A stretch of DNA of 35,778 nucleotides from Clostridium sp. CAG:568 (GTDB taxonomy: Bacteria > Bacillota_I > Bacilli_A > RFN20 > CAG-288), in the NCBI GenBank assembly GCA_000434395.1, contig FR878750.1, positions 1 through 35,778 on the forward strand, written 5' to 3'. A program made the position numbers and the translations under genes. The notes under the pieces are model-generated. The model was not told the origin of the DNA. It made no database searches and saw only the letters and a list, made by a program, of their open reading frames with translations. This document shows, one piece after another, positions 1-6,521 of the stretch (positions are counted from its first letter, which is position 1; every line of letters begins with the position of its first letter).

Positions 1-36
1 GAAATAAATGACGAAATAAATGACGAAATAAATGAT
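1..36 (+). repeat. Three in-frame 12-bp tandem repeats
   Basis: The unit GAAATAAATGAC is repeated three times from the first base of the window (last unit ends in T). It encodes Glu-Ile-Asn-Asp and may continue upstream. Twelve-base units keep the frame when copy number changes, so slippage would lengthen or shorten a linker rather than break the gene. Confidence 0.9.
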
Positions 37-249
37 TTGGGGTTGTCCATCATAAGAACGGTGAAAAGCAATCCGGGAATAAAGGCTGATAAGATCTATG
101 AGATTTTATCCGCTGACGACAAAAGGATTACTTTGAATATGGTAAGAAATTCGATACGAAGGGAATTGGGCAAGTACATCGAATTGAGGGGCTCCAGGAA
201 AACGGGTGGCTATTACCTAAAAGACGTTTCCAACAATGCTGGAGAATGA
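1..249 (+). CDS. C-terminal end of an AlbA/HATPase-type ATP-binding regulator (cut by window start)
   Basis: The reading frame is open from base 1 and stops with TGA at 247-249, so the gene begins outside the window. What remains reads (EIND)x3 followed by a winged-helix-like segment of about 65 residues (IIRTVKSNPGIKADKIYEIL...MVRNSIRREL...GSRKTGGYYL). Short Asn/Asp/Ile-rich tandem repeats just before a C-terminal winged helix are a habit of AlbA_2/HATPase_c_4 'putative DNA-binding' proteins, so I infer that family. A TTG at 37 could be read as a start, but it has no ribosome site and the frame is open through it. The next gene begins about one codon after this stop. Base composition is richer in G+C than the genes after 2.9 kb. 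Family assignment is moderate because the diagnostic domains lie outside the window. Confidence 0.6.
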   Translation, partial: EINDEINDEINDLGLSIIRTVKSNPGIKADKIYEILSADDKRITLNMVRNSIRRELGKYIELRGSRKTGGYYLKDVSNNAGE

Positions 250-250
250 T

Positions 251-883
251 ATGGAAAGCAAAAGGCACCAAAAGCTCCTTGAGCATTACAAAGCCGTTCT
301 AGGTGAAGAGCCTGCTTTCAGCCTGAAGTTGAAGAAGAATGTCCTGCCAAATGACATGAAGCCGATAACGACATTAGTCTTCAAGCCGACGGACGAATTG
401 CCTTTTTGGAAGCTATGCACCATTGGCGCAAGCGACTATCTGATGCCTGAGCGCGACATCGGATGGGGCAGGAAGGCGAACCGACGCAACGAATACATGA
501 TGCTGGTCTCTCCGGAAGTGGAAGTAAGTGAATCAACCACAGGATGGCTCTTCCTGAACTCCCTTCTTTGGTCCACCGCGGAATACGCCTTTAACAAAAA
601 GGAGGCAATCACGGTCTCCGATACGATAGACATGGGAATCAAGGGGAAATACTGCGGAACGATATTGCTTTTGCCTGAGGCGTTCAAGACTCCGAAAATC
701 GTGAAATGCTATTACTCAAAGCACAAATACATCAGCGTCTTCCAGGTCATGCCGATAACGAGAAAGCTGCTATCCGAAAAGCTTAGAAAATGGACAAACG
801 GGATCTATTGGCTCATGGAGTATTTCTATACGCACGACGATGACTACAAGCTCATAGCTTCTAAGCCGTATGCCACGCTGTGA
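251..883 (+). CDS. SUFU (suppressor of fused) domain protein
   Basis: This is a 210-residue protein. It has the SUFU family pattern: a Thr-Ile-Gly-Ala-Ser-Asp-Tyr-Leu-Met-Pro stretch near residue 57, an acidic/aromatic core (RRNEYMMLVSP), a Trp-containing helix (GWLFLNSLLWSTAEYA) and the late VFQVMPI strand followed by a basic helix. Bacterial SUFU proteins are known mainly as predicted immunity proteins of polymorphic toxin systems, or as accessory proteins. No toxin is visible here, so this may be an orphan immunity gene; that role is inference. I chose ATG 251 because GGAGA at 241-245 sits five bases upstream. An alternative in-frame ATG at 236 overlaps the previous gene. G+C is near 48-50% by hand count of two lines, unlike the AT-rich genes further on, which suggests separate ancestry. 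Confidence 0.75.
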   Translation: MESKRHQKLLEHYKAVLGEEPAFSLKLKKNVLPNDMKPITTLVFKPTDELPFWKLCTIGASDYLMPERDIGWGRKANRRNEYMMLVSPEVEVSESTTGWLFLNSLLWSTAEYAFNKKEAITVSDTIDMGIKGKYCGTILLLPEAFKTPKIVKCYYSKHKYISVFQVMPITRKLLSEKLRKWTNGIYWLMEYFYTHDDDYKLIASKPYATL

Positions 884-892
884 AGCGGTGGT

Positions 893-1684
893 ATGAATGG
901 ATGTCGATTAAATAAATCCCTGACTCTCCGCGTGAAAGACGACCTCAAAAGCGAGACCATATACAATTACCCGTATTCCGCGGTCGAAGAGCTTTTGACG
1001 AATGCCATCGTGCATAAGAACTACGAAAACCCTAGAAGCGTCCAAGTATATGTCTATGATGACTCCATTGTGATAACCAACTACAACAAGCCGATTCCAC
1101 CAATAACAATACAAGACCTAAACACGAAAGATTCCTTCCCAAACAGGATGTATGAGAATCCCTCTATCCGTGAGATGTTCAGATCTCTCGATCTTATCGA
1201 GTCTTTCGGCTCTGGGGTCGGCAAAGCGAAACGCGCCATGGTTGAGAACGGAAGCGATGGCATCCATTATCAGGAATACGACGAGAACATCGACATCACA
1301 TCCGTCATGATACCGATAAGCACGAAGTACCTTCAATATTCCTATAGGGCAATGGATTTGGCTACGAAAGACCAAAATTTGGACTTTGAAGGCCAAAAAA
1401 CTACCTCGAAAGACCAAAATTTGGACTTTGGTGGCGAGAGGATAAAGATTAATAGCGTGGACGCAATAGGCATCATCAACAGATCAACGTATTCCAATTC
1501 CATCAGGAAAACGCTGACCGCCATCTTTGATCGTTTCTTCAACGAAGAGTTCAGCCGGGCGGACATCGTGTCTTACCTCAACGCCTCGAAGTCGGCTAGC
1601 ACTAATTACATCAGCTACCTCCAAAATCTAAATGTGGTGGAGCAGGTGAAAGGCAAAGGCAAAGGCAAATACAGGTTCAGATAA
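893..1684 (+). pseudogene. AlbA-type ATP-binding regulator lacking its N-terminal half
   Basis: The 263-residue frame begins abruptly at the HATPase_c_4 domain: the AVEELLTNAIVHKNY motif (the family's REAxxNAxxHRDY box) falls at about residues 31-45, and the ESFGSGVGKAKRAM glycine loop at about residues 104-117. A linker with two copies of KDQNLDF follows, then a C-terminal winged-helix-like part (FSRADIVSYLNASKSASTNYISYL) and a basic KGKGKGK tail. Full-length relatives carry an AlbA_2 domain of some 150-250 residues in front, which is absent. The frame is the same as that of the SUFU gene upstream and is separated from it by TGA 881-883 and three codons. ATG 893 has no recognisable ribosome site. 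I therefore read it as a remnant joined to the SUFU gene by deletion. It might still be translated by reinitiation after the SUFU stop. Confidence 0.6.
1365..1429 (+). repeat. Two 23-bp direct repeats inside the linker
   Basis: The block beginning CGAAAGACCAAAATTTGGAC is present at 1365-1387 and 1407-1429 with no mismatch. The period of 42 bp is 14 codons, so the frame is preserved. It gives two KDQNLDF peptides between the ATPase and winged-helix parts of the remnant gene. Confidence 0.9.
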
Positions 1685-1861
1685 TCAGCTCAAAACGAGC
1701 AAATCGAATGTATTTGATTGCGTATCCGATACGACTTACCTCGTATTCACCATCCAGTAGACATATGAAAAATCACACGTCAGTGGACATGTCTATTCCG
1801 TAGCCCACCTCGGTTCCGTAAACATGTATTTCAAGTGGGGACGATGCATGTTGAGACTATA

Positions 1862-1936
1862 GTTGCACTGACGAGGAAAAGTGCCTGAAAATTGGCACAT
1901 TTTAGATAACGGAGAGGCGATGAACCTCTCTTTTTT
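1862..1936 (+). ncRNA. Possible structured RNA or attenuator
   Basis: Two hairpins compete for the same bases. GCACT 1865-1869 can pair with AGTGC 1880-1884. GTGCC 1881-1885 can instead pair with GGCAC 1894-1898. A GAGAGG/CCTCTC hairpin with six T follows at 1912-1936. Mutually exclusive stems before a terminator are the layout of an attenuator or small RNA. No known RNA family was recognised and no gene lies just downstream, so confidence is low. Confidence 0.25.
1912..1936 (+). terminator. Rho-independent terminator
   Basis: The arms GAGAGG (1912-1917) and CCTCTC (1925-1930) pair perfectly around a 7-base loop and are followed by TTTTTT at 1931-1936. It could end the transcript of the SUFU/ATPase remnant 230 bases upstream. 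Confidence 0.65.
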
Positions 1937-2343
1937 CCTGCCGAAAAGCGGTTAAAAGGACCAAAACGAGATATCGACCACTCAAATATTCAGTCAAGCT
2001 AGTTTGGGGGAATATTTCAGGTTATCCTTGGAACCATCCAAAAATCTTTGGAGATATGATTGAATCGATTTTCTCTGCCGGAAGCGAAAATCGGCCATTG
2101 GGATATAAAATACTGCTAAAATGGCTTGCAATCCGCAGGATTTCCTTAGGGGTTCTAGAGAACAAACGCATCAATGGATTTTTTTATTAGGCAGCAGCCT
2201 CTGATTTAAAAAATACCTGTGCGGGCAATCTGTTTTATTCCCAACTTCCAATAATATTTGGCTGGTAATAAAGTTGGGGATTAAAAGAAGCGTGACTTAC
2301 TTCAAATAAGGTTGGAAGACGGAATTGATTAACTGGGACCTAT

Positions 2344-2446
2344 GTTTTATTGCTCACTTTTCGCTGTTTTATTGCTCACTTTTTACTGCTTTATTGCTCA
2401 CTTTTTTGTATAATAAATGTAAGCAATTAAAGTGGGTAATAAAAAT
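2344..2446 (+). repeat. Three 22-bp tandem repeats plus an inverted copy (possible insertion-sequence end or operator array)
   Basis: The unit GTTTTATTGCTCACTTTT with a 4-base filler occurs at 2344, 2366 and 2388 (the third unit begins GCTTTATT). An inverted, imperfect copy, AAAGTGGGTAATAAA, at 2430-2444 matches 13 of 15 bases. A diverged direct copy, GTTTTATTCCCAACTT, lies at 2232-2247. TATAAT at 2409-2414 abuts the array. Multiple roughly 20-bp repeats starting with TG are typical of IS21-family ends, where the transposase binds. No transposase gene is present, so this would be a solo remnant. A regulator-binding array at a promoter is the alternative. Confidence 0.5.
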
Positions 2447-2597
2447 GGGATTAGCGTTATTCAAAGAACTTATTTCTTACACATACAAAAAGGAGTGGCT
2501 TGAAATGCCCACTTCTATCATCACAACTATGAATCTTACCATTCCGAATATCTACCATTCTGACCATTTTCACCTTGGAATCTTTTCCACTGATTAA
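2445..2597 (+). CDS. Doubtful 50-residue ORF
   Basis: ATG 2445 opens a 50-residue frame (MGLALFKELISYTYKKEWLE...) directly after the repeat array, with TATAAT 31 bases upstream. There is only a weak GTGGG in front and the product matches nothing I recognise. The first 20 residues look helical and coding-like and the rest does not. It may be the 5' remnant of a larger lost gene. Confidence 0.2.
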   Translation: MGLALFKELISYTYKKEWLEMPTSIITTMNLTIPNIYHSDHFHLGIFSTD

Positions 2598-2644
2598 TGA
2601 AGGATGTGGAGTTTGAATTATTTCTTCCAATCCTTTTCTTCATC

Positions 2645-2875
2645 TTATGATGAGATTTCCTGAGACATAGATGATATACGTGAATTGCCCGTTTGCGACC
2701 TTTCCTTGAACATATATTTTGTTGTTAATGATAGCGTCGTGGGATTAGGATGATAGCCAAGATCATCTAGATATGTACCTGATTCCTTGTCGTGCATATA
2801 GAAATCAACAACTATATCTTTTTCATCAAACATCTTTATTTTACTAAACACAACGACTTGTTTATACTTTGGCAA
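2645..2875 (-). CDS. Doubtful 76-residue ORF, unknown
   Basis: The minus-strand frame reads MPKYKQVVVFSKIKMFDEKD..., with a mixed-charge composition compatible with coding. However, it starts with TTG, has no ribosome site, and its 5' end overlaps the protease promoter. It may be a fragment of a lost gene. No family is recognised. Confidence 0.2.
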   Translation of the reverse strand: MPKYKQVVVFSKIKMFDEKDIVVDFYMHDKESGTYLDDLGYHPNPTTLSLTTKYMFKERSQTGNSRISSMSQEISS

Positions 2876-2886
2876 TTTAGTACAAT
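2858..2886 (+). promoter_or_regulatory. Promoter of the protease-ABC operon
   Basis: TTGTTT (2858-2863) and TACAAT (2881-2886) are separated by exactly 17 bases. The start codon at 2916 lies 29 bases past the -10 box and has AAGGAG at 2903-2908. Position and spacing fit a vegetative sigma-A promoter. Confidence 0.6.
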
Positions 2887-2915
2887 AAAAATTGTATTTA
2901 ACAAGGAGATTTCAA

Positions 2916-4331
2916 ATGATAAAGAAACAAAGTTCTAGATATCGTCATTGTTTATTAGTTTTAATCCTGCCTTTTTGCCAAGCCAATACTATCAATCAGC
3001 AAAATCAATTTATTAGCGACAAAAACTTATTAAGAAGTGCAAGTACACCTATGCCAACTGGTTCGCATGACTATCCGTTTGGAAGATTGTTAGAACTACA
3101 AGAAGGATCAAATATTGTCACTGAAGATTTGAGCACACGCTATAAGCCTAAAGCATGCGAATATTTCGATTACAACCATTATAATCAAAGGCAATATAGT
3201 GAAAATGCTAACGACAATCCTTTGTCATTTGAAATTGAGAACAACTTAAATTTAGCATCAATTATAGGTTCTGATAACAGAACAAAAGTAAATGACCCAA
3301 AAAGTTCTTCGTATTTGCCTACTGCATTCATTTTAATCACATATAACAATGTATACAACCAAAAAACAAAATCTTATGATACACGTAAATTTATAGGATC
3401 AGCCTTTCTTGAAGGGTGGAACTTGGCAGTCACTGCCGGGCATTGTGTTTATGGAGATGTAACTAATTCAGGAGATTATGAGGATAACACCGACAATCCT
3501 AGGTTTGCTAGCAAAATAGAATTTTTCTTTGGTGCTGAATCTTATGCCGATATACAAAAAGGCTCAGCTTATCAATATTACGCAGTGGCAGAAGAAGTTA
3601 GTATTGAATCAGCTTATTATATCGAGCCCGGGTTTCCTCAAGATTGGGCAGCAGTTAAATTAGATAGAAATATAGGAAATAAGACTGGGTGGTATGGAAA
3701 AATCGGAAATTGGTACCAAGACAACGCTTCAATTTATACTTGTGGCTATCCTGGAGATAAACCCGAAGGAACTATGTGGGAAGTATCAGGAAAGCTTATA
3801 AAAAAGGAGGGTGATTTTTTATATAATTTTGATTTAGATGTTATGGGTGGACAAAGCGGTTCACCTCTGTTTAACGGTTCAAATAATAAATCTGGTTATG
3901 TTTGTGGAATTGCCACCTTTGGATCATTAAAACACAATGGAGGAACAATATTTAGCAATTTGGTTTATTCATTTTTAAACAGCTTTGTAACATCAGACAC
4001 TTCTAGAGATTATGCTTATGAATATCTATCCTTAAGTCCTTTAGGTAAAAACGGAGCCACATGGAGCATAAGAGTCACAAACAATACCTCAAGGATAATT
4101 AGGTGCCGCTATAACAAAAAGATGTGTTTCAACAATGATGCTGCTGCATGGAGCTTATCTGATGTTGACGATACAATAATAAGACCATATGGTTATAAAG
4201 ATATTCAAATATCAGAAAACTGGTTTGCTACATCTGTCGCTGTTTGCTATGAATACATGAATAAAAAAGTAATTACTTATGCAGATAATATTTCTATTAA
4301 TGGTTTACGTGAGTATCATAATTTAAAATAA
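2916..4331 (+). CDS. Secreted trypsin/V8-like serine protease
   Basis: This is a 471-residue precursor. The start at 2916 is preferred over an upstream in-frame codon at 2892 because AAGGAG lies seven bases before it and it gives a proper signal peptide (MIKKQSSRYRH, then CLLVLILPF, cleavage probably after CQA). The chymotrypsin-fold triad is visible: His in TAGHC at about residue 176, Asp in DWAAVKLD at about 243, and Ser in GGQSGSP at about 314. The spacing and the style of the motifs fit the S1B glutamyl-endopeptidase/V8 group. Residues of about 30-120 look like a propeptide. The last ~100 residues form an extra beta-rich, Cys-containing domain that I do not recognise. It is followed after 22 bases by an ABC transporter in the same operon, which suggests processing of, or protection from, an exported peptide. 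That role is inference. Confidence 0.88.
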   Translation: MIKKQSSRYRHCLLVLILPFCQANTINQQNQFISDKNLLRSASTPMPTGSHDYPFGRLLELQEGSNIVTEDLSTRYKPKACEYFDYNHYNQRQYSENANDNPLSFEIENNLNLASIIGSDNRTKVNDPKSSSYLPTAFILITYNNVYNQKTKSYDTRKFIGSAFLEGWNLAVTAGHCVYGDVTNSGDYEDNTDNPRFASKIEFFFGAESYADIQKGSAYQYYAVAEEVSIESAYYIEPGFPQDWAAVKLDRNIGNKTGWYGKIGNWYQDNASIYTCGYPGDKPEGTMWEVSGKLIKKEGDFLYNFDLDVMGGQSGSPLFNGSNNKSGYVCGIATFGSLKHNGGTIFSNLVYSFLNSFVTSDTSRDYAYEYLSLSPLGKNGATWSIRVTNNTSRIIRCRYNKKMCFNNDAAAWSLSDVDDTIIRPYGYKDIQISENWFATSVAVCYEYMNKKVITYADNISINGLREYHNLK

Positions 4332-4353
4332 TTACAGAAAGGGGCCTTGCATT

Positions 4354-6453
4354 ATGTTAGAAGTAAAAAATTTAACAAAGCAATATAAAAAAAGTGATTC
4401 CATAGCCTTAAATTCCTTTTCTTACTCTTTCAATGAAACAGGTCTATATTTGATTACCGGAAGAAGTGGATCCGGTAAAACAACTCTACTCAATATATTA
4501 TCCGGGCTAGATTCACAAACATCTGGTGATTTATTATTTAAAGGAACTAAAATAAATAAATCAAATTATGACAATTATAGAAATAAAAATGTCGGAATAG
4601 TTTTTCAGGATTTAAATCTCATCAACGAATTATCTATTAAAGATAATCTATCTTTAGCTTTTGATTTAGCTAAATCACATTATGATAAGTCAGTAGTTGA
4701 GGAGATATTAAAAAAAGTAAATCTTCCCGATAAATCTGAATCATTGGATAAATTGTTATCTAGACATCCAAACGAATTATCTGGAGGTCAAAAGCAAAGA
4801 ATAGCAATAGCTAGAACACTAATTAAAGATCCAGATATATTATGTTTGGATGAGCCAACCTCTTCATTAGATAAATCTAACGCAACAGATTTAGCTAAAT
4901 TGCTCGGTGAATTATCAAAAGAGAAATTGATAATCGTTTCAACTCATGATTTAGATTTCTTTTCCAAATACGCTATTTCTACAATCGAATTAGAAGCAGG
5001 TAATATTTACAAAATAACAAATAATGAAGGCTTAAATAACATCGATTCAGCTATCTCTAAAGATAAAAGCAATAAAGAGACTAAAGATAAAAACCATGGG
5101 TTATTATCAATAAAAAATAGTTTTAAGTTGAGTCTACAATCTATTGCCAAATCAAAGATTAGATTATTCACATCTTTATTCATAACAATTATTTCAACCG
5201 TTGCAATGACATTGTTCTTATCCATAATCAATGCCGATCAAAACAAAATCTTTTTAGATAAGCAATATCAAACAACATCAAGAATGGCTTTTTTAGAGAC
5301 AAGATTTCAAGGGTATTCTCCAGATGGTAATTTCGTAGATACTTCTATAACTCCTAATACAGAGCAGAAAGAAAAATTAAATTCAAATACTAAAAATGTA
5401 TTCCAAATGACAAGAATGAAAGGTGGTTATTTACAAGCATTTGGAACGAGTTCATCTAATTTGGACAGTTTAACTAAATACGTACTTAAAGACTCATCTT
5501 CACAAAGTCAAGAAGCAATAGAATTAGATCCTGATATCGATCTTTCTTATATAGGATTTGAAAAAGCTACTGAGAATAGTAGACTTCCTCAGAATTATAA
5601 TGAAATTGCCTTGCCCGATACATTAGCTTACGGCTTAATCAAATATGCGCATATATATACATTTGATTATGGAGATGGGAAAAATACATTTGAGGGATCA
5701 AAGAATTATGATGAATTAATAGGCAAGACCCTATGTGGATATAAGATTACTGGTGTATTTAAAATTGATGACTTGCCATCTATCCTATTAAATACAAGCA
5801 CTAATCTCAATAAGGACTGCAAAGAGTTATTAAAAGGAAGCTCAATTTGTTGCTATCCTTATCTAAAAGCTGGATATCAAGAAGAAGTTTACAAAGAGCC
5901 TAACCCCTCTTATACATATATCTATCGTTTATCAGGTGACATAAATAAGGATTTAAGATTTATCCAATCATTAAATGTCAAAGATGATAATGGCCTTAAT
6001 TACTATGCCGTTATAATTAACAACTATTATTCATACGATACTTTGACTAATTTCAGAGATGGAAACACAGGAAATGTAATTACTATAATCATATGCGCTT
6101 TATTAACTATAGCTATTCTAATGATTATAAATTTGTGCTTCGCCAACACTAAAAAGAATGAAATCAGAGCTGGAATATTAAGGTCTATGGGATGTACAAA
6201 ATTAGGAATTATTCAACTGACTATAACTGATTCTTTATTGATTTCCTCGATTATATTTTTATTTGATTTAATCACATTAGGAATAATATTCCCAATTTTG
6301 AATAATTGGATTATGCTCAACTATTTCACTTTCAATATATTCAATATCGGATTATTACTGGCAGTGATAATCGGAATAGGACTTATAACCTCATTGATTA
6401 CTTGTATCAAAGCATTGAAGAGCAAGCCGATTAAGATTATTAAAAATTTATAG
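4354..6453 (+). CDS. Single-chain ABC transporter, MacB/FtsX type (ATPase fused to permease)
   Basis: This is a 699-residue fusion. The N-terminal ATPase has Walker A GRSGSGKT at 36-43, signature LSGGQ at 142-146, Walker B ILCLDEP at about 162-168 and the H-loop His at 198. One membrane segment lies near 270-292. A large extracytoplasmic domain of about 270 residues follows, then three C-terminal membrane segments (about 573-597, 620-648 and 660-688) with the NEIRAGILRSMG motif typical of FtsX permeases. Four segments with a big outer domain is the MacB/LolCDE/bacitracin-exporter architecture, which works by mechanotransmission rather than by moving substrate through the membrane. The ribosome site AAAGGGG lies at 4338-4344. 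It is cotranscribed with the secreted protease. Substrate is unknown; export or resistance to an antimicrobial peptide is possible. Confidence 0.88.
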   Translation: MLEVKNLTKQYKKSDSIALNSFSYSFNETGLYLITGRSGSGKTTLLNILSGLDSQTSGDLLFKGTKINKSNYDNYRNKNVGIVFQDLNLINELSIKDNLSLAFDLAKSHYDKSVVEEILKKVNLPDKSESLDKLLSRHPNELSGGQKQRIAIARTLIKDPDILCLDEPTSSLDKSNATDLAKLLGELSKEKLIIVSTHDLDFFSKYAISTIELEAGNIYKITNNEGLNNIDSAISKDKSNKETKDKNHGLLSIKNSFKLSLQSIAKSKIRLFTSLFITIISTVAMTLFLSIINADQNKIFLDKQYQTTSRMAFLETRFQGYSPDGNFVDTSITPNTEQKEKLNSNTKNVFQMTRMKGGYLQAFGTSSSNLDSLTKYVLKDSSSQSQEAIELDPDIDLSYIGFEKATENSRLPQNYNEIALPDTLAYGLIKYAHIYTFDYGDGKNTFEGSKNYDELIGKTLCGYKITGVFKIDDLPSILLNTSTNLNKDCKELLKGSSICCYPYLKAGYQEEVYKEPNPSYTYIYRLSGDINKDLRFIQSLNVKDDNGLNYYAVIINNYYSYDTLTNFRDGNTGNVITIIICALLTIAILMIINLCFANTKKNEIRAGILRSMGCTKLGIIQLTITDSLLISSIIFLFDLITLGIIFPILNNWIMLNYFTFNIFNIGLLLAVIIGIGLITSLITCIKALKSKPIKIIKNL

Positions 6454-6468
6454 AGACAAAAATAAAAA

Positions 6469-6490
6469 CTCAGCCGAAATTACGGCTGAG
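6469..6490. terminator. Bidirectional terminator
   Basis: CTCAGCCG (6469-6476) and CGGCTGAG (6483-6490) form a perfect 8-bp stem with a 6-base loop. A T-rich tract follows on the plus strand (CTCTTATTTCCTTT), and an A-rich tract precedes it (AAAAATAAAAA), which gives U-runs on the minus strand. It sits between the convergent ABC gene and the OB-fold lipoprotein gene and can serve both. Confidence 0.85.
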
Positions 6491-6521
6491 CTCTTATTTC
6501 CTTTAAATATACAACTTATAA

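Larger units (their letters stand above)
1685..2343. other. Non-coding or decayed stretch
   Basis: No credible gene is visible on either strand over about 650 bases. I see a possible structured RNA ending in a terminator (separate entries), an isolated hairpin at 2066-2093 with arms CGATTTTC/GAAAATCG, and an inverted pair CCCAACTT (2240-2247)/AAGTTGGG (2271-2278). The sequence before that pair resembles the 22-bp repeats further on. G+C falls toward the right, so this may be the boundary of the G+C-richer left segment. Confidence 0.6.

Noticed and set aside
29..249. A separate 70-residue gene starting at TTG 37
   Set aside because: The frame is open and repeat-coding from base 1, so this is the end of a longer gene.
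1850..1936. tracrRNA of a type II CRISPR system
   Set aside because: There is no cas gene, no repeat array and no matching anti-repeat in the window; only the terminator-like end is suggestive.
2066..2093. Hairpin CGATTTTC/GAAAATCG as a terminator
   Set aside because: It has no U-run on either side and no transcript to end there.
2325..2444. Coding start at 2325 running through the 22-bp repeats
   Set aside because: The translated repeats give a Leu/Phe-rich stretch that merely reflects the T-rich repeats, and there is no ribosome site.
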